64,000 nucleotides of DNA from Sva-07 sp963747375 (lineage in GTDB: Bacteria > Actinomycetota > Acidimicrobiia > Acidimicrobiales > Ilumatobacteraceae): the NCBI GenBank assembly GCA_963747375.1, contig CAVVFL010000002.1:434001-498000 (forward strand). The letters are read 5' to 3'. How positions within the stretch are numbered: position 1 is the first letter of the stretch; each line of letters starts with the position of its first letter. A model generated the notes under the pieces. The model ran no database searches, had not been told where the DNA came from, and was given only the letters and a program-made list of their open reading frames with translations. Position numbers and translations under genes: made by a program. Below are positions 56,658 through 64,000 of this stretch, piece after piece.

Positions 56658-57235
56658 ATGGATGAAACACTGATTGGATACGCCCGATGCTCGACTGACG
56701 AGCAAGACCTCACGGCCCAGCGCCAAGCGCTTCACGCGCTCGGCGTTGCGCCTGATCGCGCGTCTACATCGACCATGGCATGAGCGGCACCAAACGCGAA
56801 CGCCCCGGCCTCGATCAAGCACTGGCCGCGGTACGCACCGGCGACACCCTCGTCGTGCCGAAACTCGACCGACTCGCTCGCTCTGTTCCCGATGCTCGAG
56901 ACATCGGTGACACCCTCGCCAAGCGTGGGGTGTCGCTGTCGCTCGGCGGTCAGATCTACGACCCAGACGACCCGATGGGGAAGCTGTTCTTCAACATCCT
57001 GGCCACGTTCGCCGAGTTCGAGGTGGACCTGATGCGGATGCGCACCCGTGAAGGGATGGCCGTCGCAAGAGCCCAAGGCAAGTTGAAAGGCCGCCAACCG
57101 AAGCTCTCGCCGATGCAGCAGCGCGAGCTCAAGCGGATGCACCAGACCGGCGAGTACACGATCTCAGATCTCGGCGAGTTGTTCTCGGTGTCGCGACCGA
57201 CGGTGTACCGCACGATCAGCCGAACGAACTCATAG
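56658..57235 (+). CDS. Serine resolvase/invertase, nearly complete copy with a 2-bp insertion (copy 3)
   Basis: Site-specific recombinase of about 192 residues. It contains YARCSTDEQDLT with the catalytic serine, SGTKRERPGLDQALAAV, KLDRLARSVPDARD, FFNILATFAEFEVDLMRM and the C-terminal helix-turn-helix SDLGELFSVSRPTVYRTIS. Compared with copy 1 it has two extra bases (GATCGCGCGTCTAC versus GATCGCGTCTAC) near 56760, which breaks the frame after about 34 codons. The rest is complete. If the insertion is real the gene is dead; if it is a read error this is the only intact copy. Confidence 0.87.
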
Positions 57236-57258
57236 ATATCAGAGCGGCGTCCGAGTGG

Positions 57259-57352
57259 CGTCTCAGACATGGTCCTCAACCGGAGGGTCAAGAGCCTGGG
57301 GTGCAGTTTGTCGAGGGCCGTCTCTGTTGAGGTTCCTCAACCGGACAGTCAC
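57259..57352 (+). repeat. Accessory-region repeat, copy 8, attC-like
   Basis: Most complete copy: GCGTCTCAGACATGGTCCTC, AACCGGAGGGTC, GGTGCAGTTTGTCGAG, GCCGTCTCTGTTGAGGTTCC, TCAACCGGACAGTCACGG. CCTCAAC (57274-57280) and its exact complement GTTGAGG (57326-57332) bound a 59-bp unit. Confidence 0.72.
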
Positions 57353-57379
57353 GGGGTCAGGACGACGGACTCGGCGATC

Positions 57380-58640
57380 CGATCCGATCTTTCTATGTCT
57401 GTCAAGCAGTGATTCTTGGGCTCTGGTGCTCGAGGAGTCGCCAGACGTTTCGGGCGATGTAGCGCTTGAGGCAGCGTCGGATTTCGCGGTCGGTCTTGCC
57501 CTCTGCTCGGCGTCGCGCGATGTAGGCCTTGGTGGGTTCGTGATGGTGCATGCGAACGAGCGCGACCATGTGGCAGGCCCGGTTGAGTTTCCGGTCGCCG
57601 TATCTGTTGAGACGGTGACGATCCTGGCGTTGCCCCGAGGTCGCGGGCAGCGGCGCGACGCCAGCAAGTCGGGCGTAGGCCGCCTCGGAACGGCAACGAC
57701 CGGGGTGCGACCACGCAATGATGAACATCGCTGCGGTGACGTAGCCGACGCCGGGTTCGGCAATCAGCTGCGGTGCTGCTTCGTCGACGAGTTGTTTCAT
57801 TGCCGCGTCATGGACCTCGATCTCGTCGTTGAAGTGTTGAACACGTCGGGCGATCACGCGGCATCGTGTTGCGGACACATTGCTCGGCGATCGGGCGCTT
57901 CGTCGTGGTTCTGAACGTGGCGCAACGCCTGATCAACGCCGGGGTGGTGAGCCCGCGGAAATCGCTGCGGAGCTCGTCCGGTGCTGTCAGCACGAGGGCC
58001 TCGAGTTCGTTGATCGCAGCCGTGCGCGCCCGGACGACTCCGGCACGTGTCACGGTATGCACACGCAGGGCTTCTCGGTGCCCGTCATGGGTGCGCGGCG
58101 TGTGCAGCCGGTGCCTGCCGAGGGCTTCGCGTGCTGCTCGGACCGCGTCGAGTTCGTCGGTCTTCGCGCCGTCCTTAGTTGGTCGCTGATGCGGACGATC
58201 GAACTCGATCACCCACTCGCCGACGTGTGACAGTGCGGCGCTCAGACCGCGTCCGTAGCTGCCGGATCCCTCCACGACCCAGCTGCGATCACCGGCCGTC
58301 GTGTGGGTGTCGGCCCACTCGACTGCTTCGTCGTAGCCGTCGTTGTCGGCCGCGAACTTCGCGGTCGCAACGACGCCGGTCGTTCTGGCGTCCACGACCG
58401 CAGTGGTGATCCAATCTCTGTCGGGGTCGATGCCGATGACGTGATCGACAAGTTCTGCAAGCATGGTTGGGGTGCCTCCTCGTTAGGTACTGAATGGTCA
58501 GTGCCGGCCTGGGAGAGAACTGCTACGACAGGACTGTGATGAGTCACACCGAACACGGTGGACAGGCTTCTGATCAGGACAGCAACAGCGGGCCAGGCCG
58601 GCACCGGCAACCAGGCGGACAGATCGCGTAGAACGCACCA
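57380..58640 (-). mobile_element. IS110-type insertion sequence, approximate extent
   Basis: Limits are estimated: the transposase plus non-coding flanks up to the next recognisable repeat sequence on each side. It lies immediately beside repeat copy 8 and between the third resolvase copy and the regulator gene. Confidence 0.45.
57402..58464 (-). CDS. IS110-family transposase, one frame break
   Basis: DEDD transposase of about 350 residues. The N-terminal catalytic domain has VIGIDPDRDWITTAVVD, VVEGSGSYGRGLS, and KTDELDAVRAAREALG. The C-terminal Transposase_20 domain reads IAEPGVGYVTAAMF, AYARLAGVAPLPATSGQR and LNRYGDRKLNRACHM. A +1 break near 57875 joins them. IS110 elements lack terminal inverted repeats and encode a bridge RNA in a flanking non-coding end; the 240 bp upstream of the gene is the likely place here. 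Confidence 0.88.
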
Positions 58641-58738
58641 ACCTGAACGGTCGGGCAAGTGATTATGTGGGTCACGCCGAGTCACCGATGCCAAGACTGG
58701 CCGATCTCACTCGACCGGCCTGCTGATACTCACAGTGA

Positions 58739-61390
58739 TTATGAGGGGGTCGAGAGCGTTATGACCCGACTGACTTCGGATTCGAGGTGGTCGGCGCGGA
58801 CTTTGGTGAGGAGTTGGTGGGCGAGCTCGCCGGTTGCGCGGGCATCGAGTGTGGCACCCGCTTGGAATGCGGCGGTGAACGCCTCGTCGCCCATCGACTC
58901 GGGCAGCGTGACGATCTCACGTGGCGGATTGGTCCAGGACTCAGGGCGTCCGCGGGTGTTCGCCCCGTAGAGGCGTGCTGCACCATCGTGGTAACCGAGC
59001 CGGGCCAACCACTCAACGAGATTAGTCAGGGCACCTCGGGTGTAGAAGTCGCCCGAGGATGCCTGGTAGGCGTCGACGATGCGGGTGAACCCGGTGAGTG
59101 TTACTTCGATATCACCGGTCCGGGCAATCAACCCGAGCTGGAACCCGCGGACCGACTCGTCGAGAACCCGGGATCCGGTGTCGGCGTCGAGGGCTGTTTG
59201 GCACAGGGCGATCGCCGCGGACGGATCACCGTCGGCGACGGCCATGGCGTGCACCCACAATCCGCCGGCTCGTATGGTCGGCAGCGAGGATGCTTTGAGT
59301 TGGGCGACTGCGTCCATCGTTTCCTGCTCGGACATGGCGACCCCGCCGAAGTGGGCAAGAATGTGCAGATACAAGAGGTTGAACCGGGCGGGAACGTCGG
59401 CGGGATGTCCGGCACCCTCCCGAAGCACACCCATCGCCTGTTCAGCGTCGTTGTTGTTGAAGAGTGCCAGTCCGGTGACCCGGTAGGCGTGGATGGTGAA
59501 GTCGTAGCGGTCGTCGTTGTTGAGCGCGACGGCTTCGAGGCCGAAGCGAACCGCGTCGTCGAATCGGCCGACACTGGCCGCGGCGTCGCAGGCTGCGGTG
59601 AGGAGCTGAGGGAGTCGGCGGTGCCCGTCATGGCGGGCGAGATCGAGGACTTGTTCGGGCCACCCGAACGTCTCGGTCCGCAACCGGCTGTGAGCGATGA
59701 AGTGAATGTTGGCGGCGATCCGTACCGCAGCGTCGGTGTCCTGTCGTGACAACGCCCAGTGGAAACCAGCGGCCAGGTTGGTGATCTCGGTGTCCACGAA
59801 CCGGTAGGCCAGCCATTCGTCATCGGTCACGAAAGCACCGAAAGCGATATCGGTCTGGTCGGCGAAGTAGTTGGCGTGACGATCCCGGATGGTGTCGCTG
59901 GTGCCGGCGGCAGCGAGGGCCTCCTCGGCGAATTGGCGGATCGTTTCCAACATGCCGTAGCGCACCTCACCGTTAGTGCGCTCCACCTGCAGCAACGACT
60001 TGCGGACAAGTGAATCCAAGGTGTCGATGACGTCGTATTCGTCGAGTTCGGAGATTGTGGTGTCGGCGCCGAGGCTGAACCCCCCGACGAACACCGACAC
60101 CTGCTGCAACACGGCCTGCTCGACCGGCCGAAGCAGGTCATAGGACCATTGCACGGCGTGGCGCAGGGTTTGGTGTCGCTCGATCGAACGTCGGGATCCG
60201 GTCAAGAGCCGGAAGCGTTCATCGAGCCGGTCACGGATCTGGGTTGGGCTCATCGAACGCACCCGTGCCGCGGCGAGCTCGATCGCCAGCGCGATCCCGT
60301 CCAACCGGTCGCAGATCTCACCGATCACCACAACATCGGCGTCATCAGGCCGGAATCCCGACGCAGCGGTGTTAGCGCGTTCGGTGAACAACTCAACCGC
60401 TGCCGCGTCGGCTAGTGACGGCACCCGCCACGCCCACTCGCCTCCGACCGCCAACGACTCGCGACTGGTGACCAGCACCCGCACCGTCGGACAGGCGGCG
60501 AGGGCTTCGACGAGGGCGGCGGTCTCGTCGAGGACGTGTTCGCAGTTGTCGAGCACCAACAACACCTCACGACCCTGCAAGCCGTCCACGACAATCTGGC
60601 GCCAGGTTCGCTTGCGTTGGGGTTGCAGCATGAACACTGCCGCCACCGCCGCATCCACGCCGTCACCGTCGATCACTGGGGCCAATTCGATCAGCCAGAC
60701 CCCGTCACGGAACGTCGGTGCCAGCATCGCTGCGGAGTGCACAGCGAGGCGGGTCTTGCCGACGCCACCCACCCCGATCAACGTCACCACACGATGTCCG
60801 CCGACGGCGTCGATGATGGTGGCGACGGCGTCGTCGCGTCCAACGAAACTGGACTCTTGCATCGGCAGATTGCCGGGCACCACATCGACGGTGCGCAGCG
60901 ACGGGAACTCGCCCCGACCCACCTGCCACAGACGGATCGGGGCGTCGACGCCGCTGAACCGATGCTCGCCCAGATCGGTGAGGTCTGCTTGTTCGTCTCG
61001 GATCAACCCTGCGGTCACATCCGACAGGACAATCTGGCCGCCGTGACCCGCCGCCATGATCCGCGCCGCACGGTTCACGGTCCGCCCGAAATAGTCACCG
61101 TCACGTTCAACAGCAGTACCCGTGTGCAGACCCATACGCACCGGCAACCCCACACAACTTTGAACAGCCACCGCCGCCCCCAACGCCGAGGCCGCATCGC
61201 TAAACGCCGCGGCGAACCCATCACCACCCGTCGAGAACACCACCCCACCATGAGCCTCGATCGTCGAGCGCACCAACGCATCGTGCTCGGCCAGCGCCTC
61301 GCTCATCCCAGCCGGGTCATGCTCCCACCGGGGCGTCGAACCCTCGATGTCAGTGAAAAGGAACGTCACCGTCCCCGACGGGGGAGACAT
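58739..61390 (-). CDS. Adenylate cyclase-type domain fused to an NB-ARC-like ATPase regulator
   Basis: 883 residues. Residues 1-170 form a class III nucleotide cyclase domain with both metal aspartates (FLFTDIEGST and STGGDGFAAAF) and the NRAAR transition-state motif. An AAA/NB-ARC-type ATPase follows with Walker A GVGGVGKTRLA and Walker B VLLVLDNCEH, then a TPR-like helical region (AYRVTGLALFNNN, GALTNLVEWLARLG). A C-terminal LuxR helix-turn-helix, frequent in this architecture, is not present, so output may be cyclic nucleotide or protein contact. ATG 61390 starts the cyclase domain exactly. No frame break in 2.65 kb. Confidence 0.87.
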   Translation of the reverse strand: MSPPSGTVTFLFTDIEGSTPRWEHDPAGMSEALAEHDALVRSTIEAHGGVVFSTGGDGFAAAFSDAASALGAAVAVQSCVGLPVRMGLHTGTAVERDGDYFGRTVNRAARIMAAGHGGQIVLSDVTAGLIRDEQADLTDLGEHRFSGVDAPIRLWQVGRGEFPSLRTVDVVPGNLPMQESSFVGRDDAVATIIDAVGGHRVVTLIGVGGVGKTRLAVHSAAMLAPTFRDGVWLIELAPVIDGDGVDAAVAAVFMLQPQRKRTWRQIVVDGLQGREVLLVLDNCEHVLDETAALVEALAACPTVRVLVTSRESLAVGGEWAWRVPSLADAAAVELFTERANTAASGFRPDDADVVVIGEICDRLDGIALAIELAAARVRSMSPTQIRDRLDERFRLLTGSRRSIERHQTLRHAVQWSYDLLRPVEQAVLQQVSVFVGGFSLGADTTISELDEYDVIDTLDSLVRKSLLQVERTNGEVRYGMLETIRQFAEEALAAAGTSDTIRDRHANYFADQTDIAFGAFVTDDEWLAYRFVDTEITNLAAGFHWALSRQDTDAAVRIAANIHFIAHSRLRTETFGWPEQVLDLARHDGHRRLPQLLTAACDAAASVGRFDDAVRFGLEAVALNNDDRYDFTIHAYRVTGLALFNNNDAEQAMGVLREGAGHPADVPARFNLLYLHILAHFGGVAMSEQETMDAVAQLKASSLPTIRAGGLWVHAMAVADGDPSAAIALCQTALDADTGSRVLDESVRGFQLGLIARTGDIEVTLTGFTRIVDAYQASSGDFYTRGALTNLVEWLARLGYHDGAARLYGANTRGRPESWTNPPREIVTLPESMGDEAFTAAFQAGATLDARATGELAHQLLTKVRADHLESEVSRVITLSTPS

Positions 61391-61906
61391 CCGCCAAGTA
61401 TGACACTCGCCCAGGTGTCCCGCTTGGGTATCTGGCCGGCCACTGGCAAGGAGACACCCTCGAGCTACGTCAACGTCGAGCGTCCAGAAGTGGCGATCCA
61501 GGCACTCAATATCCCCGCACAAGAATCTCGGTTCGTCGGATGAACATGGTGACGCACTGCGAACCCTTTCGTGACGTCACACTTTCACGTCCATCTCCGC
61601 CATAATCGAGCGCTCGGAGTCGTCCGATAGGGGCACGACCCTCGGACATTCGGCTCACACACCGAACCGCCCACTGCATCAGGTCTGGGGCGTCTCAGAT
61701 AGCCCGTACGGAAGGATTCTCGGTGAGGGAGGGCTATTCGGACGCCCCCGCCATTGCTGATGGCGCCTCCGAAGTGCCGGCCAGGGACATGCACAAACGG
61801 GGCCAACTTCGCTCAGTGCCAAGCGCAGCAGTTCGGCACCTTCTGGCGTATCTGCCCGTAGCTGCTGGCGCGGGTTGTACCCATGAATCTCACCTTCCTG
61901 CCGAAC
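61391..61906. other. Intergenic, 516 bp
   Basis: Leader of the cyclase/ATPase gene on one side and the 3' end of the LLM gene on the other. It contains GTCCGATAGGGGCACGACC (61621) and a short repeat start GCGTCTCAGATAGCCCG (about 61690), the last traces of the accessory-region repeat. No supported gene. Confidence 0.5.
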
Positions 61907-62944
61907 TCAGCCGAGGACGAGTTCGGCGAAGCTCGGCAACGCCATCGCCGGCCCCGACAACAGGAACTCGGTGATGCAGGTCTCACGCCACTTGGCGAGC
62001 TCGTCGCGGATCTTGTCCGGCGGGCCGACGAGCGCGACGTCCTCGACCATCGCCAACGGGATCGCGGCGGCGGCCTCGGCCTTCTTGCCCTGCAGGTAGA
62101 GCTCCTGGACCTTGTCGGCGACATCGCCGTAGCCCATCCGGGCGAAGACCTCGTAGTGGAAGTTGGCGTCCTTTGCCCCCATGCCACCGGCGTAGAGCGC
62201 CAGAAACGGCCGGACCATGTCGGCACACTTCTCCGCGTCGTCACCGGGGATGAGCATCACCGTGGCGGTGACCTCGAATCGGTCCTTCTTGGTCGGATCG
62301 CCCGACGCTTCGAATCCCTGTTGGAGACAGTCGCGGTAGAACTGATCCTCCTTCGGCGAGAAGAACAGCGGCAGCCACCCGTCGCAGATCTCGGCCGACA
62401 GCGCAACGTTCTTCGGGCCTTCGGCAGCGAGGTAGATCGGGATGTCCTTGCGCAGTGGGTGCACCGTCGACTTCAGCGGCTTGCCGAGTCCGGCGCCGCC
62501 GTCGAAGGGCATGTCGTAGAACTCGCCGTGGAATTCGACCGGCTTGTCGCGGGCGATGATCGACCTGACGATCTCGACGTACTCGCGGGTACGCGCGAGC
62601 GGCTTCGGGTACGGCTGGCCGTACCAGCCCTCGACGACCTGGGGTCCCGAGGCGCCGAGGCCGAGGATGAACCGACCGCTCGACAGGTGGTCCATGGTGA
62701 TCGCAGCCATCGCCATCGCGGCCGGCGTCCGAGCCGACATCTGGGCGATTGCGGTGCCGAGCTTGAGTGTTTCGGTCGATGCGCCCCACCAAGCGAGCGG
62801 CGTCAGCGCATCGGAGCCATAGGCCTCGGCCGTCCAGACCGAGTTGAATCCGAGTCGTTCTGCCTCCCGGACCGCGTCGAGTGCCCCCTTCGGCGGGCCC
62901 GCCGACCAGTACCCCGTGTTGTAGCCGAGCTTGATGTCTCCCAT
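61907..62944 (-). CDS. LLM-class F420-dependent oxidoreductase
   Basis: Luciferase-like TIM-barrel flavin/F420 oxidoreductase of 345 residues. Segments are KLGYNTGYWSAGPPKGALDA, AERLGFNSVWTAEAYGSDA, KLGTAIAQMSARTPAAMAM, GRFILGLGASGPQVVEGWYG and IYLAAEGPKNVALSAEICDG. This is the F420-dependent subfamily often annotated as LLM oxidoreductase in actinobacteria. The ATG at 62944 matches the family start; upstream codons are antisense to the ArfB gene. Substrate unknown. Confidence 0.9.
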   Translation of the reverse strand: MGDIKLGYNTGYWSAGPPKGALDAVREAERLGFNSVWTAEAYGSDALTPLAWWGASTETLKLGTAIAQMSARTPAAMAMAAITMDHLSSGRFILGLGASGPQVVEGWYGQPYPKPLARTREYVEIVRSIIARDKPVEFHGEFYDMPFDGGAGLGKPLKSTVHPLRKDIPIYLAAEGPKNVALSAEICDGWLPLFFSPKEDQFYRDCLQQGFEASGDPTKKDRFEVTATVMLIPGDDAEKCADMVRPFLALYAGGMGAKDANFHYEVFARMGYGDVADKVQELYLQGKKAEAAAAIPLAMVEDVALVGPPDKIRDELAKWRETCITEFLLSGPAMALPSFAELVLG

Positions 62945-62989
62945 GGGCGCACCGTACGCCAGCGTGGCGCCGTCAGGCATGCTGGGGGA

Positions 62990-63412
62990 GTGGCCTCGGG
63001 TGATGATCGACTGGTGGTGACCGACAGCGTTCGGATCCCGCGCCACGAACTCACCGTGACGTTCAGTTCGTCGGGTGGTCCCGGAGGCCAACACGCCAAC
63101 AAGACGGCGACCCGTGCCGAGCTGACCTTCGACGTCGAGACATCGAGTGCGTTCAGTGACGCCCAACGCGAGCGCGTGGCGGCCAAGCTCGGGCCGGTCG
63201 TGCGTGTCGTGGCCGACGACGAACGTTCCCAATTGCGCAATCGCACCCTGGCCGAGGAGCGGCTCGCCGAGCGGCTTCGGGGCGCCTTGTACGTGCCGCG
63301 CCCGCGGCGGGCCACCAAGCCGACACGCGGGTCGCAACGCCGTCGCGTCGAGGCGAAGAAGCAGCGGGGAGAAACGAAGCGGTATCGGCGTCCGCCGTCG
63401 GCGGACGACTGA
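62990..63412 (+). CDS. arfB: ArfB-like peptidyl-tRNA hydrolase (ribosome rescue)
   Basis: Releases peptides from stalled ribosomes. The release-factor-type catalytic loop is SSSGGPGGQHANKTATRAEL with the GGQ motif, preceded by RIPRHELTVTF. The C-terminal tail is long and very basic (RRRVEAKKQRGETKRY), as needed to enter the mRNA channel. 140 residues, codon-recognition domains absent, which distinguishes it from true release factors. GTG 62990 is the likely start; a second GTG at about 63017 is possible. Divergent from the LLM gene. Confidence 0.9.
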   Translation: MASGDDRLVVTDSVRIPRHELTVTFSSSGGPGGQHANKTATRAELTFDVETSSAFSDAQRERVAAKLGPVVRVVADDERSQLRNRTLAEERLAERLRGALYVPRPRRATKPTRGSQRRRVEAKKQRGETKRYRRPPSADD

Positions 63413-63436
63413 CCGGCAGACACCTGGCCGGCAGGC

Positions 63437-64000
63437 TCAGACGGATCGGAACGTGATGCTCAGCCTCGGCCCGCTGGTGGTGCGCACCTTCGGCACCGTG
63501 TGTTCCCAGTCGTGCTGGCATGCGCCGCCCATCACGAACAGGTCACCGTTGCCGAGCGCCCAACTCTGTGATGCGCCACCGCCGCGCGGTCGGAGCCGGA
63601 GCGGCCGCGGCGCACCGGAGCTGACGATCGCTATCACCGGGTTGGTGACCACGTGGCGGTGGCGGTCGCCGTGCCAGGCGACCGAATCGTCGCCGTCTCG
63701 GTACAGATTGAAGCCGATCGAGTCGAAGGGCTCCGCGTAACGCTCGGCGAGAACCAGTCGCATGTCGTGGAGCAGGTCCGACGGCTCGGGTGCGCCGCAT
63801 TCGACACCCCACCACGCCGACAGGCGCGGCTCGTCGACGATCTGGTCGTACATCTTGATTCCCGTGCGTTGCCGGAACGGCAAGGTCGCGATCAGTTCGT
63901 CGAAGACGGCGTCGGCACCCTGCAACCATCCGGGCACCAGCTCGATCCAGGTCGTCGCATCCAGGTCGACGCGCACGGCTTCGCGGAAGCCCGAGTCGAA
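63437..64000 (-). CDS. AlkB-like 2-oxoglutarate/Fe(II) dioxygenase, 5' partial
   Basis: Predicted oxidative demethylase of alkylated nucleic-acid bases. Iron and 2-oxoglutarate ligands are visible: SVAWHGDRHRHV (HxD), QHDWEHTVPKV (distal His) and the RLSITFR ending with the 2-oxoglutarate arginines. NLYRDGDDSVAWH matches the AlkB substrate loop. The frame is open to the window edge (FDSGFREAVRVDLD), and related proteins start further upstream, so the GTG at 63976 is probably internal. Confidence 0.88.
   Translation of the reverse strand, partial: FDSGFREAVRVDLDATTWIELVPGWLQGADAVFDELIATLPFRQRTGIKMYDQIVDEPRLSAWWGVECGAPEPSDLLHDMRLVLAERYAEPFDSIGFNLYRDGDDSVAWHGDRHRHVVTNPVIAIVSSGAPRPLRLRPRGGGASQSWALGNGDLFVMGGACQHDWEHTVPKVRTTSGPRLSITFRSV

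Noticed and set aside
46364..57352. Calling the accessory region a confirmed chromosomal integron
   Set aside because: No integrase in the window, only one repeat copy has attC-like geometry, and the inner stem is weak. Kept as a hypothesis.
46364..57352. CRISPR array
   Set aside because: Repeat copies are degenerate and far apart, with genes between them; no regular short spacers.
61883..62989. N-terminal extension of the ArfB-like frame
   Set aside because: Antisense to the LLM oxidoreductase; the ArfB domain begins after the GTG at 62990.
1..64000. tRNA and rRNA genes
   Set aside because: Scanned by eye for cloverleaf and conserved rRNA segments; none recognised. A covariance search would be decisive.

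Overview
The window is high-GC, densely coded chromosomal DNA of an actinobacterium. An acidimicrobial (Ilumatobacter-like) host is my best guess, from the overall gene style: an F420-type LLM oxidoreductase, a DUF3516 helicase, a fatty-acyl reductase/HAD-IB fusion, a DUF2505 protein and TIGR03084-type proteins. No rRNA, tRNA or CRISPR array was recognised. Codon bias creates very long open antisense frames; those were left out.

Core region, 1-40.4 kb. A 5'-truncated RlmI-like methyltransferase, a DUF2207-type membrane protein and an MscS channel lead into a UDP-glucose dehydrogenase/UDP-xylose synthase pair, a ClC channel and a carboxyltransferase fused to its own biotin domain. A minus-strand run follows: FG-GAP-like lipoprotein, metallo-beta-lactamase-fold hydrolase, and a holin-IV/phosphodiesterase fusion. 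Next is a lipid-type cluster (acyltransferase, LarA-like protein, zinc dehydrogenase, acyl reductase/HAD fusion) facing a TetR regulator across a perfect 18-bp palindrome. Then come Ddl and MurF (divergent), an MFS transporter, an epoxide hydrolase, and a three-gene acyl-CoA carboxylase operon (beta, alpha, AtuA-like DUF1446). After these are a Nudix hydrolase, NDH-2, a dimethylformamidase-like protein, a DUF3516 helicase, a small kinase, a DUF971 protein and a class V aminotransferase.

Accessory region, about 40.7-58.7 kb. Small single genes and two-gene modules lie in both orientations: an SDR, two GNATs, a CGNR regulator, SRPBCC proteins, a lipase-like hydrolase, two VapBC pairs, a MazEF pair, a DUF433/DUF5615 pair, a DUF4160/DUF2442 pair and two exported proteins. 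Three related serine-resolvase copies, each damaged differently, and an IS110 transposase lie among them. From about 46 kb on, the gaps between modules carry degenerate copies of a short hairpin repeat, all on the plus strand. An acyl-CoA dehydrogenase here is broken by an in-frame TAA.

Right end, 58.7-64 kb. An adenylate-cyclase/ATPase regulator is followed by ordinary genes: an LLM oxidoreductase, an ArfB-like hydrolase and an AlkB-like dioxygenase that runs off the edge.

Two features cut across the window. First, roughly 38 small frame breaks interrupt otherwise well conserved genes. Nearly all equal one extra base and they are clustered, which points to uncorrected read errors rather than gene death; for those genes I give the full conserved extent. 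Second, two long palindromes with the same ends and the same centre occur at 25.13 and 36.29 kb. The second is read through in frame inside the helicase gene.
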